Shown one piece after another: positions 17,367 through 25,395 of a DNA stretch of 38,717 nucleotides (positions are counted from its first letter, which is position 1; each line of letters starts with the position of its first letter). The notes under the pieces were generated by a model. The model ran no database searches. It was not told where the DNA came from and worked only from the letters and a program-made list of their open reading frames with translations. Position numbers and translations under genes: made by a program. The stretch comes from Sphingobacterium sp. (GTDB lineage: Bacteria > Bacteroidota > Bacteroidia > Sphingobacteriales > Sphingobacteriaceae), in NCBI GenBank assembly GCA_022712315.1, contig JALAGS010000006.1, forward strand, positions 1 through 38,717, written 5' to 3'.

Positions 17367-18386
17367 TTAGTCATTGATGGTCAATTCACCGCGAATATCC
17401 TTTTCAATCCAATAAGCAACTTCTTTCTGATCTTCTAATTCACCTTGGAGGTACATTAATTTGGTGACAGCTGCTTCGAATGTAAGGTCATAGCCATTGA
17501 GCACGCCGATGGATTTAAGTCCTTGTGAGGTCTCGTAGCGCCCCAATTCAACAGATCCAACTTTACATTGGGAAATATTAAGGATATTTTTACCTTGTTC
17601 AATTGCTTCCTTCAGTAGATCCAGAAACCAAGTATCTGTCGTTGTATTTCCCGATCCGAACGTTTCCATAACGATCGATCTTACATCTGAATCCAGAACA
17701 GCTTTAATTGTTTGCGCGGAAATTCCGGGAAACAGTTTTAGGACGGCAACTCGATTGTCCAGTTTGGTATGTAGGATAAAGTCTTTATCAATATTATTCA
17801 ATAAGGCATCTGTATTGTATTTGAGGTGGATGCCGGCTTCTACCAATACCGGATAATTGGGTGATCTGAAAGCCTCAAATTTGGCTGAATTATATTTAAA
17901 TGAACGATTTCCGCGGAATAACTTGTTGTCGAAAAGAATACATACCTCTTGTATGATAGAGATGCCATCCTGCTTTGCGGAGGCGATTTCTAATGCTGTC
18001 ATCATATTTTCCCGTGCGTCGGTCCGGATTTCACCAATAGGCAGCTGTGAGCCCGATAAAATAACCGGTTTTTGGAGGCCCTCCAACATAAAGCTCAGTA
18101 CAGAGGCTGTAAAAGCCATTGTATCGGAACCGTGTAGAATAACAAATCCGTCATAATCTGCATAGTTATCCTTAATAATTTGCGCCATTTCGATCCATAT
18201 CTCAGGCTTCATGTTAGATGAATCGATAATGGGTTCAAAAGAGTGCACGGTCAGCTTATAGTCTAAACGGCTTAAATCAGGGAGATTACGTTTGATCAAT
18301 TCAAAGTCGAAAGGAACAAATGTTCCTGTTTCATCTTTAACCATTCCAATGGTCCCACCTGTGTAGATAATAAAGATATTATGCAT
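17367..18386 (-). CDS. ansA: Type I (cytosolic) L-asparaginase
   Basis: A 339-residue asparaginase that hydrolyses L-asparagine to aspartate and ammonia. The first catalytic Thr lies in YTGGTIG (residues 8-14, T12) and the second in HGSDTMAF (residues 85-92, D88-T89). No signal peptide is visible, and the length fits type I enzymes of the cytosol rather than the exported type II. It is the second gene of a minus-strand pair; its start lies 12 nt after the tatD stop. Confidence 0.94.
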   Translation of the reverse strand: MHNIFIIYTGGTIGMVKDETGTFVPFDFELIKRNLPDLSRLDYKLTVHSFEPIIDSSNMKPEIWIEMAQIIKDNYADYDGFVILHGSDTMAFTASVLSFMLEGLQKPVILSGSQLPIGEIRTDARENMMTALEIASAKQDGISIIQEVCILFDNKLFRGNRSFKYNSAKFEAFRSPNYPVLVEAGIHLKYNTDALLNNIDKDFILHTKLDNRVAVLKLFPGISAQTIKAVLDSDVRSIVMETFGSGNTTTDTWFLDLLKEAIEQGKNILNISQCKVGSVELGRYETSQGLKSIGVLNGYDLTFEAAVTKLMYLQGELEDQKEVAYWIEKDIRGELTIND

Positions 18387-18398
18387 TGAGTTTTGAAA

Positions 18399-19166
18399 TT
18401 ATATACCAAAAATACGTTTTGAATTTTCTGTTGTGATTTCTGCCACTTTTTCGACGGAAATCTGATGGAGGTCAGCTACTTTCTGTGCGACGTAAACTAA
18501 ATAGCTGCTTTCATTTTCTTTACCACGGAAAGGGACTGGAGCCAGATATGGAGCATCTGTTTCGAGGACAATATGCTTTAAATCGATTTCTTTAACCACA
18601 TGATCCAAACCTGCTTTTTTAAAGGTCACTACTCCGCCGATGCCTAACGCAAAACCTAAATCAATCGCCTGATGGGCTTGCTCGAGTGTACCCGTAAAAC
18701 AATGCAGTACGCCAAACAATTTGTCATCGTGCAGTTCTTCCAACAATTCGAACAATTCTGTAAAGGCTTCCCGGCAGTGGATATCGATCGGTAAATTTAA
18801 TTCCTTAGCCCATTGAACCTGAGTTCGAAAAGCATCTTTTTGAATCTCAAGGGTACTTTTATCCCAATAAAGATCCAATCCGATTTCACCTATGGCATGG
18901 ACTTTGTGTGTTTCCAAGCTCTTTCGGATGGTTTCTAACTCTTCCACATAGTTTTCCTTGACATCGCATGGGTGTAATCCAAGCATGGGAAAACAATGTT
19001 CTGGATAAGCTGCTACGGTATCAAATACAGGTTTTATGGAAGCGCTATTCACGTTCGGCAAAAAAAGACGTTGTATGCCATGATCAAAGCAACGTTGTAG
19101 GTGTTCTTGCAGTTTTTCGGTTCCTGCATGGTAATAAATGTGTGTATGTGTATCTGTAAGCAACAT
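18399..19166 (-). CDS. tatD: TatD family metal-dependent hydrolase
   Basis: A 255-residue TIM-barrel hydrolase. The metal ligands are visible as HTH at residues 7-9, GEIGLDLYWD, HCREAF, HCFTG and ETDAPYLAP. Family members act as 3'-5' DNases in the cytosol. It is the promoter-proximal gene of the tatD-ansA pair. The upstream spacer shows no perfect TAnnTTTG box. Confidence 0.92.
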   Translation of the reverse strand: MLLTDTHTHIYYHAGTEKLQEHLQRCFDHGIQRLFLPNVNSASIKPVFDTVAAYPEHCFPMLGLHPCDVKENYVEELETIRKSLETHKVHAIGEIGLDLYWDKSTLEIQKDAFRTQVQWAKELNLPIDIHCREAFTELFELLEELHDDKLFGVLHCFTGTLEQAHQAIDLGFALGIGGVVTFKKAGLDHVVKEIDLKHIVLETDAPYLAPVPFRGKENESSYLVYVAQKVADLHQISVEKVAEITTENSKRIFGI

Positions 19167-19516
19167 AGTTTTCTGCGTGGAGGCAGCGGGTTAGGGTAAA
19201 AACTTGTTTTTATTATTATCGAATAAAGTGGTCTACTTAATTACCAAAATTTCAATTCGCTCTCCAAAGATAACTTATTAATTAACAAAAATGAAAATTA
19301 ATGCAGGATTCCTTCGACTGGAATGAATTCCTTTTTTGTATCTTGGAAAAAGCCTTCAAGAGGTGGTCAGCTCTTGATGTCATGAAAGCGGTAACAAAGG
19401 TGATGAATACCGCTGATAAGAACATTCAATAAAAAGTGTCAGAAGTCAAACATACCGTAAGATTTGCTGTTAAACAGATAAACGAGGCGGTTGTTGTCCT
19501 ATTTTTATAAGAATAA
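19167..19516. other. 350-nt intergenic region between divergent tatD and tolC-like genes
   Basis: The region must hold promoters for both divergent operons, but no perfect TAnnTTTG box is found; TATCTTGG (about 19337) is one mismatch away on the plus strand. A 43-codon open frame starting ATG CAG GAT runs from 19301 to 19432; it is predicted to be mostly charged and helical (LEKAFKRWSALDVMKAVTKV) and ends at TAA. It may be a real small protein or a relic. Confidence 0.3.
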
Positions 19517-20920
19517 ATGAATCATATGATGAATAAGAAGTTATGCCTGGGTTTATTGACTTTGGCGTCGGTTATGTTTTTAAACAAACTACATGCACAA
19601 TCCCTGATTGACCCATCGGTAAAAGATATTATTCAAAAAGCCTTTCAAACAAATAAAGAATTGAAGTTGAAGGCCTACGAAGTTGATAAGGCAAAACTGG
19701 AAGCAGAGGGGGTAAAAGCAAACCGGCTGCCCCATGTCTCGGCACTTGGGTTGTACGGCTATGTGCACAGCAATGGGAGTGTAGATATCCCTACGGTTAA
19801 TATTCCATTATTAAATTTAGGCTTGTTTGAGGGAGCAACTGGATTTAGCATGCATGGGCAAGCTGCTTATGCGGGGGTGTCTGTAAAGCAGATTATTTTC
19901 TCGGGATTGCAGATTCCGAATGGAATAAAGGCATTGCAGGAGAAAGCCGTTGCCCAACAATATTTGGAATCGGCGAGCCGTGAGACATTATCAAAGGATA
20001 TTATTGCTTCTTTTGATCAGCTTATGCTTTTGGATGAAGTGGATAAATTAATTGTCGATTCGGAAAAACGACTAAAGAAAGAACAGGAAAAGGTGAATAA
20101 AGCGATTCAGAATGGACTTGCAATCCCGTATGATCGAGATAAATTGAAATTGGCCTTGCTTGAACTGGAAGAGAAAAAGGTGGAAGTTTCGGGCAATCGG
20201 GATCTGCTATGTCAAAAGATCGAACAGGAAACAGGGGTTTCTTTTCAAGAAGTAGGCGGAATACATTATGGTCTTAAACCCATCTTTTTATCCGAATTAC
20301 CCCAGGATGTTGAACAGCGATCTGAACTTAAAGCATTGGATGCTTCTTCCAAAGCCTATGAATATCTTTATAAGAAAGAGAAGGGGGGAGCTCTTCCCGC
20401 GGTCTTTGCCTTTGGATCCGCAAACTATCTGAATGTATTCAACTCTAAACTCACTGTTAAAGATCAACCTCTATTTGGGAACGTCAACCTACCGCTCAAT
20501 TCCATAAAGGGCAGTCCAAATTTACTCGTCGGAGTGGGGGTCAAATGGGATCTCTATACCGGTGGAGAGCATCACAACAAGATTAAACAAGTTAAACTCG
20601 ATCAAAATATCAATACCACCAAACGGGAGGATACGCAGGAAAAGTTAAATCTACTATTGAGTAAGAATACGGTGACTTATACGACTGGCAACCAAAAATT
20701 GAAAGTGGGGGAACAGCAGCTGAAAGTTGCTGAAAATAACCTTTCTATGGCTGTCAAACAGTATCAAGCAGGGTTGATCGATGTGACAGAGTTACTGGCT
20801 GCCGAAAATGATTGGTATAAAGTTAATTTGGGCTATTTTAACAATGTTTTGCAGCAGCGTACTGCTGCGGTGGAATTATTACATACATCAGGAAAATTAT
20901 TACAAACTATACATGAGTAA
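19517..20920 (+). CDS. TolC family outer-membrane efflux protein
   Basis: A 467-residue outer-membrane channel. A signal peptide ends at about residue 28 (NKLHAQ). The body alternates long helical segments (LKAYEVDKAKLEAEGVKANR; KKEQEKVNKAIQNG) with barrel strands, in the duplicated pattern of TolC/OEP proteins, ending in the typical QYQAGLIDVTELLAAEN helix. The start ATG at 19517 is followed closely by two further ATGs (codons 4 and 5), any of which could be used. It overlaps the fusion-protein gene by 8 nt and forms the outer part of a three-gene exporter. Confidence 0.9.
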   Translation: MNHMMNKKLCLGLLTLASVMFLNKLHAQSLIDPSVKDIIQKAFQTNKELKLKAYEVDKAKLEAEGVKANRLPHVSALGLYGYVHSNGSVDIPTVNIPLLNLGLFEGATGFSMHGQAAYAGVSVKQIIFSGLQIPNGIKALQEKAVAQQYLESASRETLSKDIIASFDQLMLLDEVDKLIVDSEKRLKKEQEKVNKAIQNGLAIPYDRDKLKLALLELEEKKVEVSGNRDLLCQKIEQETGVSFQEVGGIHYGLKPIFLSELPQDVEQRSELKALDASSKAYEYLYKKEKGGALPAVFAFGSANYLNVFNSKLTVKDQPLFGNVNLPLNSIKGSPNLLVGVGVKWDLYTGGEHHNKIKQVKLDQNINTTKREDTQEKLNLLLSKNTVTYTTGNQKLKVGEQQLKVAENNLSMAVKQYQAGLIDVTELLAAENDWYKVNLGYFNNVLQQRTAAVELLHTSGKLLQTIHE

Positions 20921-21878
20921 GATGAAGAATTTATATGGGATATTATCTCTGTCTATTTTTGTTTCTTGTACAAATCAAGTGAAAGAGAAGGCTATTGAAG
21001 GAAAGGTAGAGCGTGAGCAAGTGACGGTTGTAACCAAAGTTCCGGGAAAAATTGCAAAACTTCTGGTGGAGGAAGGGGATTTTGTGCATGCAGGTGATAC
21101 ACTGGCCATTTTGAGTATTCCCGAAGTGGATGCCAAAGAGGAACAAGCAAAAGGCGCGTTACAATCTGCTGATGCACAATATAATATGGCCGTTAAAGGA
21201 GCTACAAAAGGACAATTGGTACAATTGCAGGCTAAAGTAGACGGCCTGAAGGAACAATATGAATTTGCCAAAAAATCAATAGGTAGGTTGGATGCGCTTT
21301 TGCAGGACAGCCTCATTCCGCAGCAGAAATATGATGAAACTTATGCGAAATACCAAGGGGCGAAAAATCAGTACCTCGCAGCTCAGGCTGAACTGGCCGA
21401 AGCGAAAGGTGGCGCTAGACAGGAGCAGCAGATTATGGCCTTGGGACAGAAAGAACGTGCGCTAGGAGCGGTATCTGAAGTTAATGTTGCTGCGCAGGAA
21501 AAATATGTAATCGCTCCACAGGACATGAGCGTGGAGACGATTAATCTGAAGGTAGGGGAACTGGCTATGGCAGGTTATCCGATTATTAACGGCTTTCTTG
21601 ACCGATCAACCTATTTTAGGTTTACATTACCTGAAAATCAAATTGGTAAAATCCAGAAAGGTGGATCTGTCGACGTAGAAATTCCTTATTTGAACCATAA
21701 AAAGGTTAAAGCGAAGGTGATTAGCATTAAAGCCTTGAATTCTTATGCAAGTATCGCTTCTGCTTATCCTGACTTTGATCCGCAACTTGCAGTATTTGAA
21801 TTAAAAGTTGTGCCTGAGGATGCCGCAGGGGCAAAGGATTTGTTAACTAAAACGCTGGTGGTTCTCCATGCAAATTAA
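20913..21878 (+). CDS. HlyD-type membrane fusion lipoprotein
   Basis: A 321-residue periplasmic adaptor. An N-terminal signal with a likely lipoprotein cysteine (SIFVSC, C19) is followed by a biotinyl-lipoyl-like half (VPGKIAKLLVEEGDFVHAGD), a helical hairpin (about residues 70-165) and a second lipoyl/beta-barrel part, as in HlyD/AcrA adaptors. The ATG at 20913 overlaps the tolC-like stop; ATG 20922 is an alternative. An upstream in-frame ATG at 20808 lies inside the preceding gene and would add sequence unlike a signal peptide, so it is not used. The lipobox has F at -3, a weak match, so lipidation is probable but not certain. Confidence 0.88.
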   Translation: MSKMKNLYGILSLSIFVSCTNQVKEKAIEGKVEREQVTVVTKVPGKIAKLLVEEGDFVHAGDTLAILSIPEVDAKEEQAKGALQSADAQYNMAVKGATKGQLVQLQAKVDGLKEQYEFAKKSIGRLDALLQDSLIPQQKYDETYAKYQGAKNQYLAAQAELAEAKGGARQEQQIMALGQKERALGAVSEVNVAAQEKYVIAPQDMSVETINLKVGELAMAGYPIINGFLDRSTYFRFTLPENQIGKIQKGGSVDVEIPYLNHKKVKAKVISIKALNSYASIASAYPDFDPQLAVFELKVVPEDAAGAKDLLTKTLVVLHAN

Positions 21879-21889
21879 AGGGCTTGACT

Positions 21890-23059
21890 GTGAAAAAATT
21901 TTTAGAATTGATCCAACGGGAGTTTAAGCTCTTCTTCAATAATAAAGTGTTATTGATGCTTTTTCTGGGGGCACCGGTATTGTATGGCGTCTTGGTGGGG
22001 CATGTCTATCAACAAGGTAAAGTAACTCAGATGCCCATCATTGTGGTCGACGAGGATCATAGCCCTTTAAGCAGTTCGTTTATTGATATGCTTTCCGATA
22101 ATGAGAGTATTGAAGTTGCCCGTGTGTTGCCTTCCTTATTTGATTCGAAAGATATTGCTATGCAATATGAGGCAACAACGATTGTGCATATTCCGAAAGG
22201 CTTTGCATCTGGAGTTCAGCAGGGGCGTTTACCCGAGATGACGGTTTTTGTCGATGGAGCAAATACGCTGACCTCTAATACCGCCATGATGGCGGTCAAT
22301 GTCTGTGCTTCGACCCTTAAGGCGGGGATACAGATTCAGGCGCAAATGAAGCGTGGCGTTCCGGCAAAGGTCGCTGCACAGCAGTATGAACCTTTTAAGA
22401 CAACCTTTGTTAAGCAAAATATTCGAAGCGGAAATTACCTTTATTTTATGTTACCGGGGGTATTGATTACCGTGTTACAGCAGGTTTTACTTTTGGGGCT
22501 AGCTTTGTCCTTTTCGTCTGAATTTGAAGGAAATACGTTTCCGGAGCTTGTCAAGAAGATCGCTAATCCAGTAGGGCTTATTCTTGTCAAAATACTACCC
22601 TATGTGCTGATGTCCGTAGGGATCTTATTGTTGTATTGGGGCTTTGGCCAGTATTACCGTATGCCTTTACATGCCGATTTTGGTCGCTTTGTGCTCTGTA
22701 CCGTTGTCTTTTTACTCGCTGTCTGTTTTGTAGGTGTACTAGTTAGCCTCCTGCTACCTTCACAGCTGAAATCAACGGAAGTCCTGATGGTCATTGCAAC
22801 ACCAGCTTTTATCCTAAGCGGATTTACCTGGCCATCGAGTCTGATGCCGGAATGGGTACAGGCTATTGCGAATGTTATCCCATCCACACATTATTTAAGG
22901 ATTTTTAGGATGATGTTTATTCAGCATGCGGAAAATTACCATACCGATAAGGCACTTATTGCGTTAACCATTATTATGGTTATTAGTTTTATATTGGCCA
23001 CTGTCGTGCTTTGGCTGAAGATAAGGAAGATTAAAAAACAGGAGAAGAAGGCCGCATAG
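21890..23059 (+). CDS. ABC-2 type transporter permease (YhhJ-like)
   Basis: A 389-residue inner-membrane protein with one N-terminal helix (LMLFLGAPVLYGVLVGHVY), a large periplasmic domain (about residues 45-180) and five C-terminal helices, the usual ABC-2 exporter permease plan. It starts at GTG 21890, or at TTG 21884 two codons earlier; no ATG is available, and neither codon has a strong ribosome site. It lies 11 nt after the fusion-protein stop. ABC-2 permeases need an ATPase partner, and none is encoded in this operon or anywhere in the window. Confidence 0.87.
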   Translation: MKKFLELIQREFKLFFNNKVLLMLFLGAPVLYGVLVGHVYQQGKVTQMPIIVVDEDHSPLSSSFIDMLSDNESIEVARVLPSLFDSKDIAMQYEATTIVHIPKGFASGVQQGRLPEMTVFVDGANTLTSNTAMMAVNVCASTLKAGIQIQAQMKRGVPAKVAAQQYEPFKTTFVKQNIRSGNYLYFMLPGVLITVLQQVLLLGLALSFSSEFEGNTFPELVKKIANPVGLILVKILPYVLMSVGILLLYWGFGQYYRMPLHADFGRFVLCTVVFLLAVCFVGVLVSLLLPSQLKSTEVLMVIATPAFILSGFTWPSSLMPEWVQAIANVIPSTHYLRIFRMMFIQHAENYHTDKALIALTIIMVISFILATVVLWLKIRKIKKQEKKAA

Positions 23060-23075
23060 CGGATCCATTGCCAAC

Positions 23076-23169
23076 AGAATGTTCACGATTTCGCAAACAC
23101 CAACAGCAATGAAAGCGGAATGAAGGTTCTTTCTGGTCAATACCATCAAACACTCTCAAAAAAAAAAAA
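23076..23169 (+). repeat. Dispersed intergenic repeat, copy B
   Basis: Gapless homologue of 6196-6289 in the same orientation, including the core CCAACAGCAATGAAAGC and the segment GAAGGTTCTTTCTGG, and ending in a run of twelve A. It lies in the 3' region of the exporter operon and partly overlaps the following terminator hairpin. Confidence 0.75.
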
Positions 23170-23197
23170 CGGTTCCATCTCTGATGGAACCGTTTTT
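23165..23197. terminator. Bidirectional terminator, exporter operon and FKBP gene
   Basis: A perfect 15-bp stem (23165-23179 with 23183-23197) with a TCT loop has an A run on one side and a T run on the other, so it can act on both the plus-strand permease transcript and the minus-strand FKBP transcript. Confidence 0.92.
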
Positions 23198-23220
23198 GTT
23201 AACTGAAATTTACAGTCAAA

Positions 23221-24243
23221 TTATTTTTTTGCTGCTGGAGCTTTAGTTGCAGGTGCTGTTGCCGCTGGAGCAGTCGTTCCAGTAGGTGCTACCATACCCG
23301 GAGTTGTCGCTGTAGGAGCAGGGACTTTTCCTGGTTTGATATCCAATACTTCTACTTCAAATACCAAAGGAGCATATGGAGGGATAACACCTGAAGGGCG
23401 ATCGCCATAAGCCAAAGATGAAGGAATTACCAACGTTGCTTTAGTACCTTTGTTAAACAATTGGAAAGCTTCAGTCCATCCTGGGATAACGCCATCAACA
23501 CCCAATTGGAATTTCAATGCTTCGTAAGGACGTTGCGCGTTGAAAATTTTCTCTTTTTTAGCCACATCTGGAAGGTTCGTATCAAATACTTTTCCTGTAG
23601 TCAATGAACCTACATAATTAACGTGGATAGAATCACCAACTTTAGCATTTGCACCTGTTCCAGGTTTAGTGATTACATATTGAAGACCTGAAGCTGTCTT
23701 TGTTGTTTTCAAGCTTTTATCCTTGATGTATTTTTCAAGTTTAGCTGGTTCAGCAGCTTTGTGCTTGTTCAATTCTTCTTCAAAATATTTCTGAACTTGC
23801 TCACCCAATTGTTGATCAGTCAATTTTCCTTTTTTGAAGTGTTTTTTGACTTTGATCGAATAAACAATGAATTTATCTGCAAACTCTGGTTTTGGTTGGT
23901 GTGTTTTAGCAGCCATAGAATCCAAGTTGATTTTGAATACTAAGCTATCACCTTCACCTACGTATTTGAATAAACCAGTAGGGTCACCTGGATTTTTTGC
24001 AATAATACTGTCTGGATATAATTGAACGATTTGAGGGACTCCCATGTCATATGTACTTTGCATTGTAGAATCTCTGTCCGTTTTCACAACCATGTCAAGC
24101 GCTAATAAATCGCCCGATACTGCTTTTTCTTTGGCATTATCATCAACGATTTTATACTCAAGACCACCTTCAGCCTTTTTGAATTTTTGGCATGACGTCA
24201 TCAAAAGACCGGCAGCCGCGAAAAATAGAATTGCTTTCTTCAT
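23221..24243 (-). CDS. FKBP-type peptidyl-prolyl cis-trans isomerase lipoprotein
   Basis: A 340-residue lipoprotein. Lipobox LMTSC places the lipidated Cys at residue 18. Residues 20-170 are a region without a sure family match that includes a second FKBP-like half (GDLLALDMVV...). The clear FKBP domain spans about residues 185-302 (GLQYVITKPGTG, VHVNYVG-like segment, GVIPGWTEAF, IPSSLAYG, PPYAPLVFEVEVLDI). A Pro/Ala/Thr tail (about 305-340) ends in AAKK. It would assist folding of exported proteins in the periplasm. It lies 23 nt downstream of nrnA in the same direction. Confidence 0.92.
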   Translation of the reverse strand: MKKAILFFAAAGLLMTSCQKFKKAEGGLEYKIVDDNAKEKAVSGDLLALDMVVKTDRDSTMQSTYDMGVPQIVQLYPDSIIAKNPGDPTGLFKYVGEGDSLVFKINLDSMAAKTHQPKPEFADKFIVYSIKVKKHFKKGKLTDQQLGEQVQKYFEEELNKHKAAEPAKLEKYIKDKSLKTTKTASGLQYVITKPGTGANAKVGDSIHVNYVGSLTTGKVFDTNLPDVAKKEKIFNAQRPYEALKFQLGVDGVIPGWTEAFQLFNKGTKATLVIPSSLAYGDRPSGVIPPYAPLVFEVEVLDIKPGKVPAPTATTPGMVAPTGTTAPAATAPATKAPAAKK

Positions 24244-24266
24244 TTTCTAATGTATGTTACGATATC

Positions 24267-25283
24267 TTATTTTGTTAATATTTCTTTATAATTTGGTAAA
24301 ACCGATTTGAATTTTGCAATTACGGCTTCAAGACTTTCTTTTGAATTACCTCCTGAAGCGTTAAGATGCCCGCCCCCGTTGAAATACAATTTACAGATCT
24401 CATTGCAGGGAACTTCTCCAATCGAACGCAAAGATAGTTTAATTTGTTCATTTCTGTCAATAATTAACGCAGCCAATCGAATTCCTTTGATAGAAAGTGC
24501 ATAATTGACTAACCCTTCGGTATCACCGGTGATAACTTCAAACTGAGTGAGATCCGCTTTAGTCACATGGATAATCGCGGTATTATATTCATGGATAACC
24601 TGTAGACGGTTGAGCAAACAGAAACCGAGGAACTTTAGACGACTTTCAGACGAACTATTGTAAATCTCTTCGTGAATTGCCCAATTTTGTGCACCACAAT
24701 CAATGAGCGATGCGATGATGCGGTGAATTTCAGCAGTTGTAGAACGGAAACGGAAGGAACCGGTATCAGTCATAATGCCGGTGTAGAGGCAGGTTGCCAT
24801 AGCAGCACTAATGTGATCCGAATCTTGCATCTCATGGACTAAGAAGCGATAAATCAATTGTGCCGTCGCTGCAGCGGATGGATCCCAAAAAGCGTAATCT
24901 TCAAATCCTTCTGGATCTAAATGGTGATCGATCATGCATTTGATCCCTTTTGCCTGACGAATTGGTTCGCCCATTTCGTGGATCCGTGCAAGACCATTAA
25001 AATCTAAGCAGAAAATGAATTCGGCAGCATCAATCTGTTGATTGTGCAGGTCAATATTCTGTGTATAAATCTGTACATTTTCTAAACCAGGTAACCAATC
25101 CAAAAAGGCAGGAAAATCTGATGGTACAATGAGATTTACCTGGTGCCCCTTAGCGGTCAGCCAGAAATATAATCCTAAAGATGATCCCAATGCGTCGCCA
25201 TCTGGTTTGTAGTGCGTTGTAATTACAATACGTTTTGGTTCAGCCAATAATTCTTTTAATTCTTCCGATTTCAGCATAGTCAT
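24267..25283 (-). CDS. nrnA: DHH/DHHA1 phosphoesterase NrnA (nanoRNase / pAp phosphatase)
   Basis: A 338-residue cytosolic phosphoesterase. Metal-binding motifs are H24-x3-DGD (residues 28-30), CLDFNGLARI, the DHH motif near residue 139 and TDTGSFRF. The DHHA1 substrate-binding motif GGGHLNASGG is near residue 308. Homologues degrade short RNA oligonucleotides and dephosphorylate 3'-phosphoadenosine 5'-phosphate. ATG 25283 or 25277 are both possible starts; the promoter box ends only about 10 nt upstream of the first. Confidence 0.92.
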   Translation of the reverse strand: MTMLKSEELKELLAEPKRIVITTHYKPDGDALGSSLGLYFWLTAKGHQVNLIVPSDFPAFLDWLPGLENVQIYTQNIDLHNQQIDAAEFIFCLDFNGLARIHEMGEPIRQAKGIKCMIDHHLDPEGFEDYAFWDPSAAATAQLIYRFLVHEMQDSDHISAAMATCLYTGIMTDTGSFRFRSTTAEIHRIIASLIDCGAQNWAIHEEIYNSSSESRLKFLGFCLLNRLQVIHEYNTAIIHVTKADLTQFEVITGDTEGLVNYALSIKGIRLAALIIDRNEQIKLSLRSIGEVPCNEICKLYFNGGGHLNASGGNSKESLEAVIAKFKSVLPNYKEILTK

Positions 25284-25293
25284 ATTAAGTCTG

Positions 25294-25326
25294 CAAACCT
25301 ACTATAAAAAAATTAGATTAGACAAA
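25294..25326 (-). promoter_or_regulatory. Promoter of nrnA-FKBP
   Basis: On the minus strand TAGGTTTG (25294-25301) matches TAnnTTTG, with TTTG (25323-25326) 21 nt upstream. The predicted start near 25287 leaves about four nt before ATG 25283, or about ten before ATG 25277. Confidence 0.6.
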
Positions 25327-25395
25327 TTTTTTATAAAGATCTTTTAGCATCATATTGTATTTGGTGTTGATTTTAAAAAATTGATTTTCAGCGGC

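Noticed and set aside
19370..19430. Resemblance of the 19301-19432 frame to the dispersed repeat (GTCATGAA)
   Set aside because: The match is one 8-base word without flanking similarity.
20808..20912. Upstream in-frame start of the membrane fusion gene
   Set aside because: It lies deep in the TolC-like gene and would add a non-signal-like extension; ATG 20913 or 20922 gives a proper lipoprotein signal.
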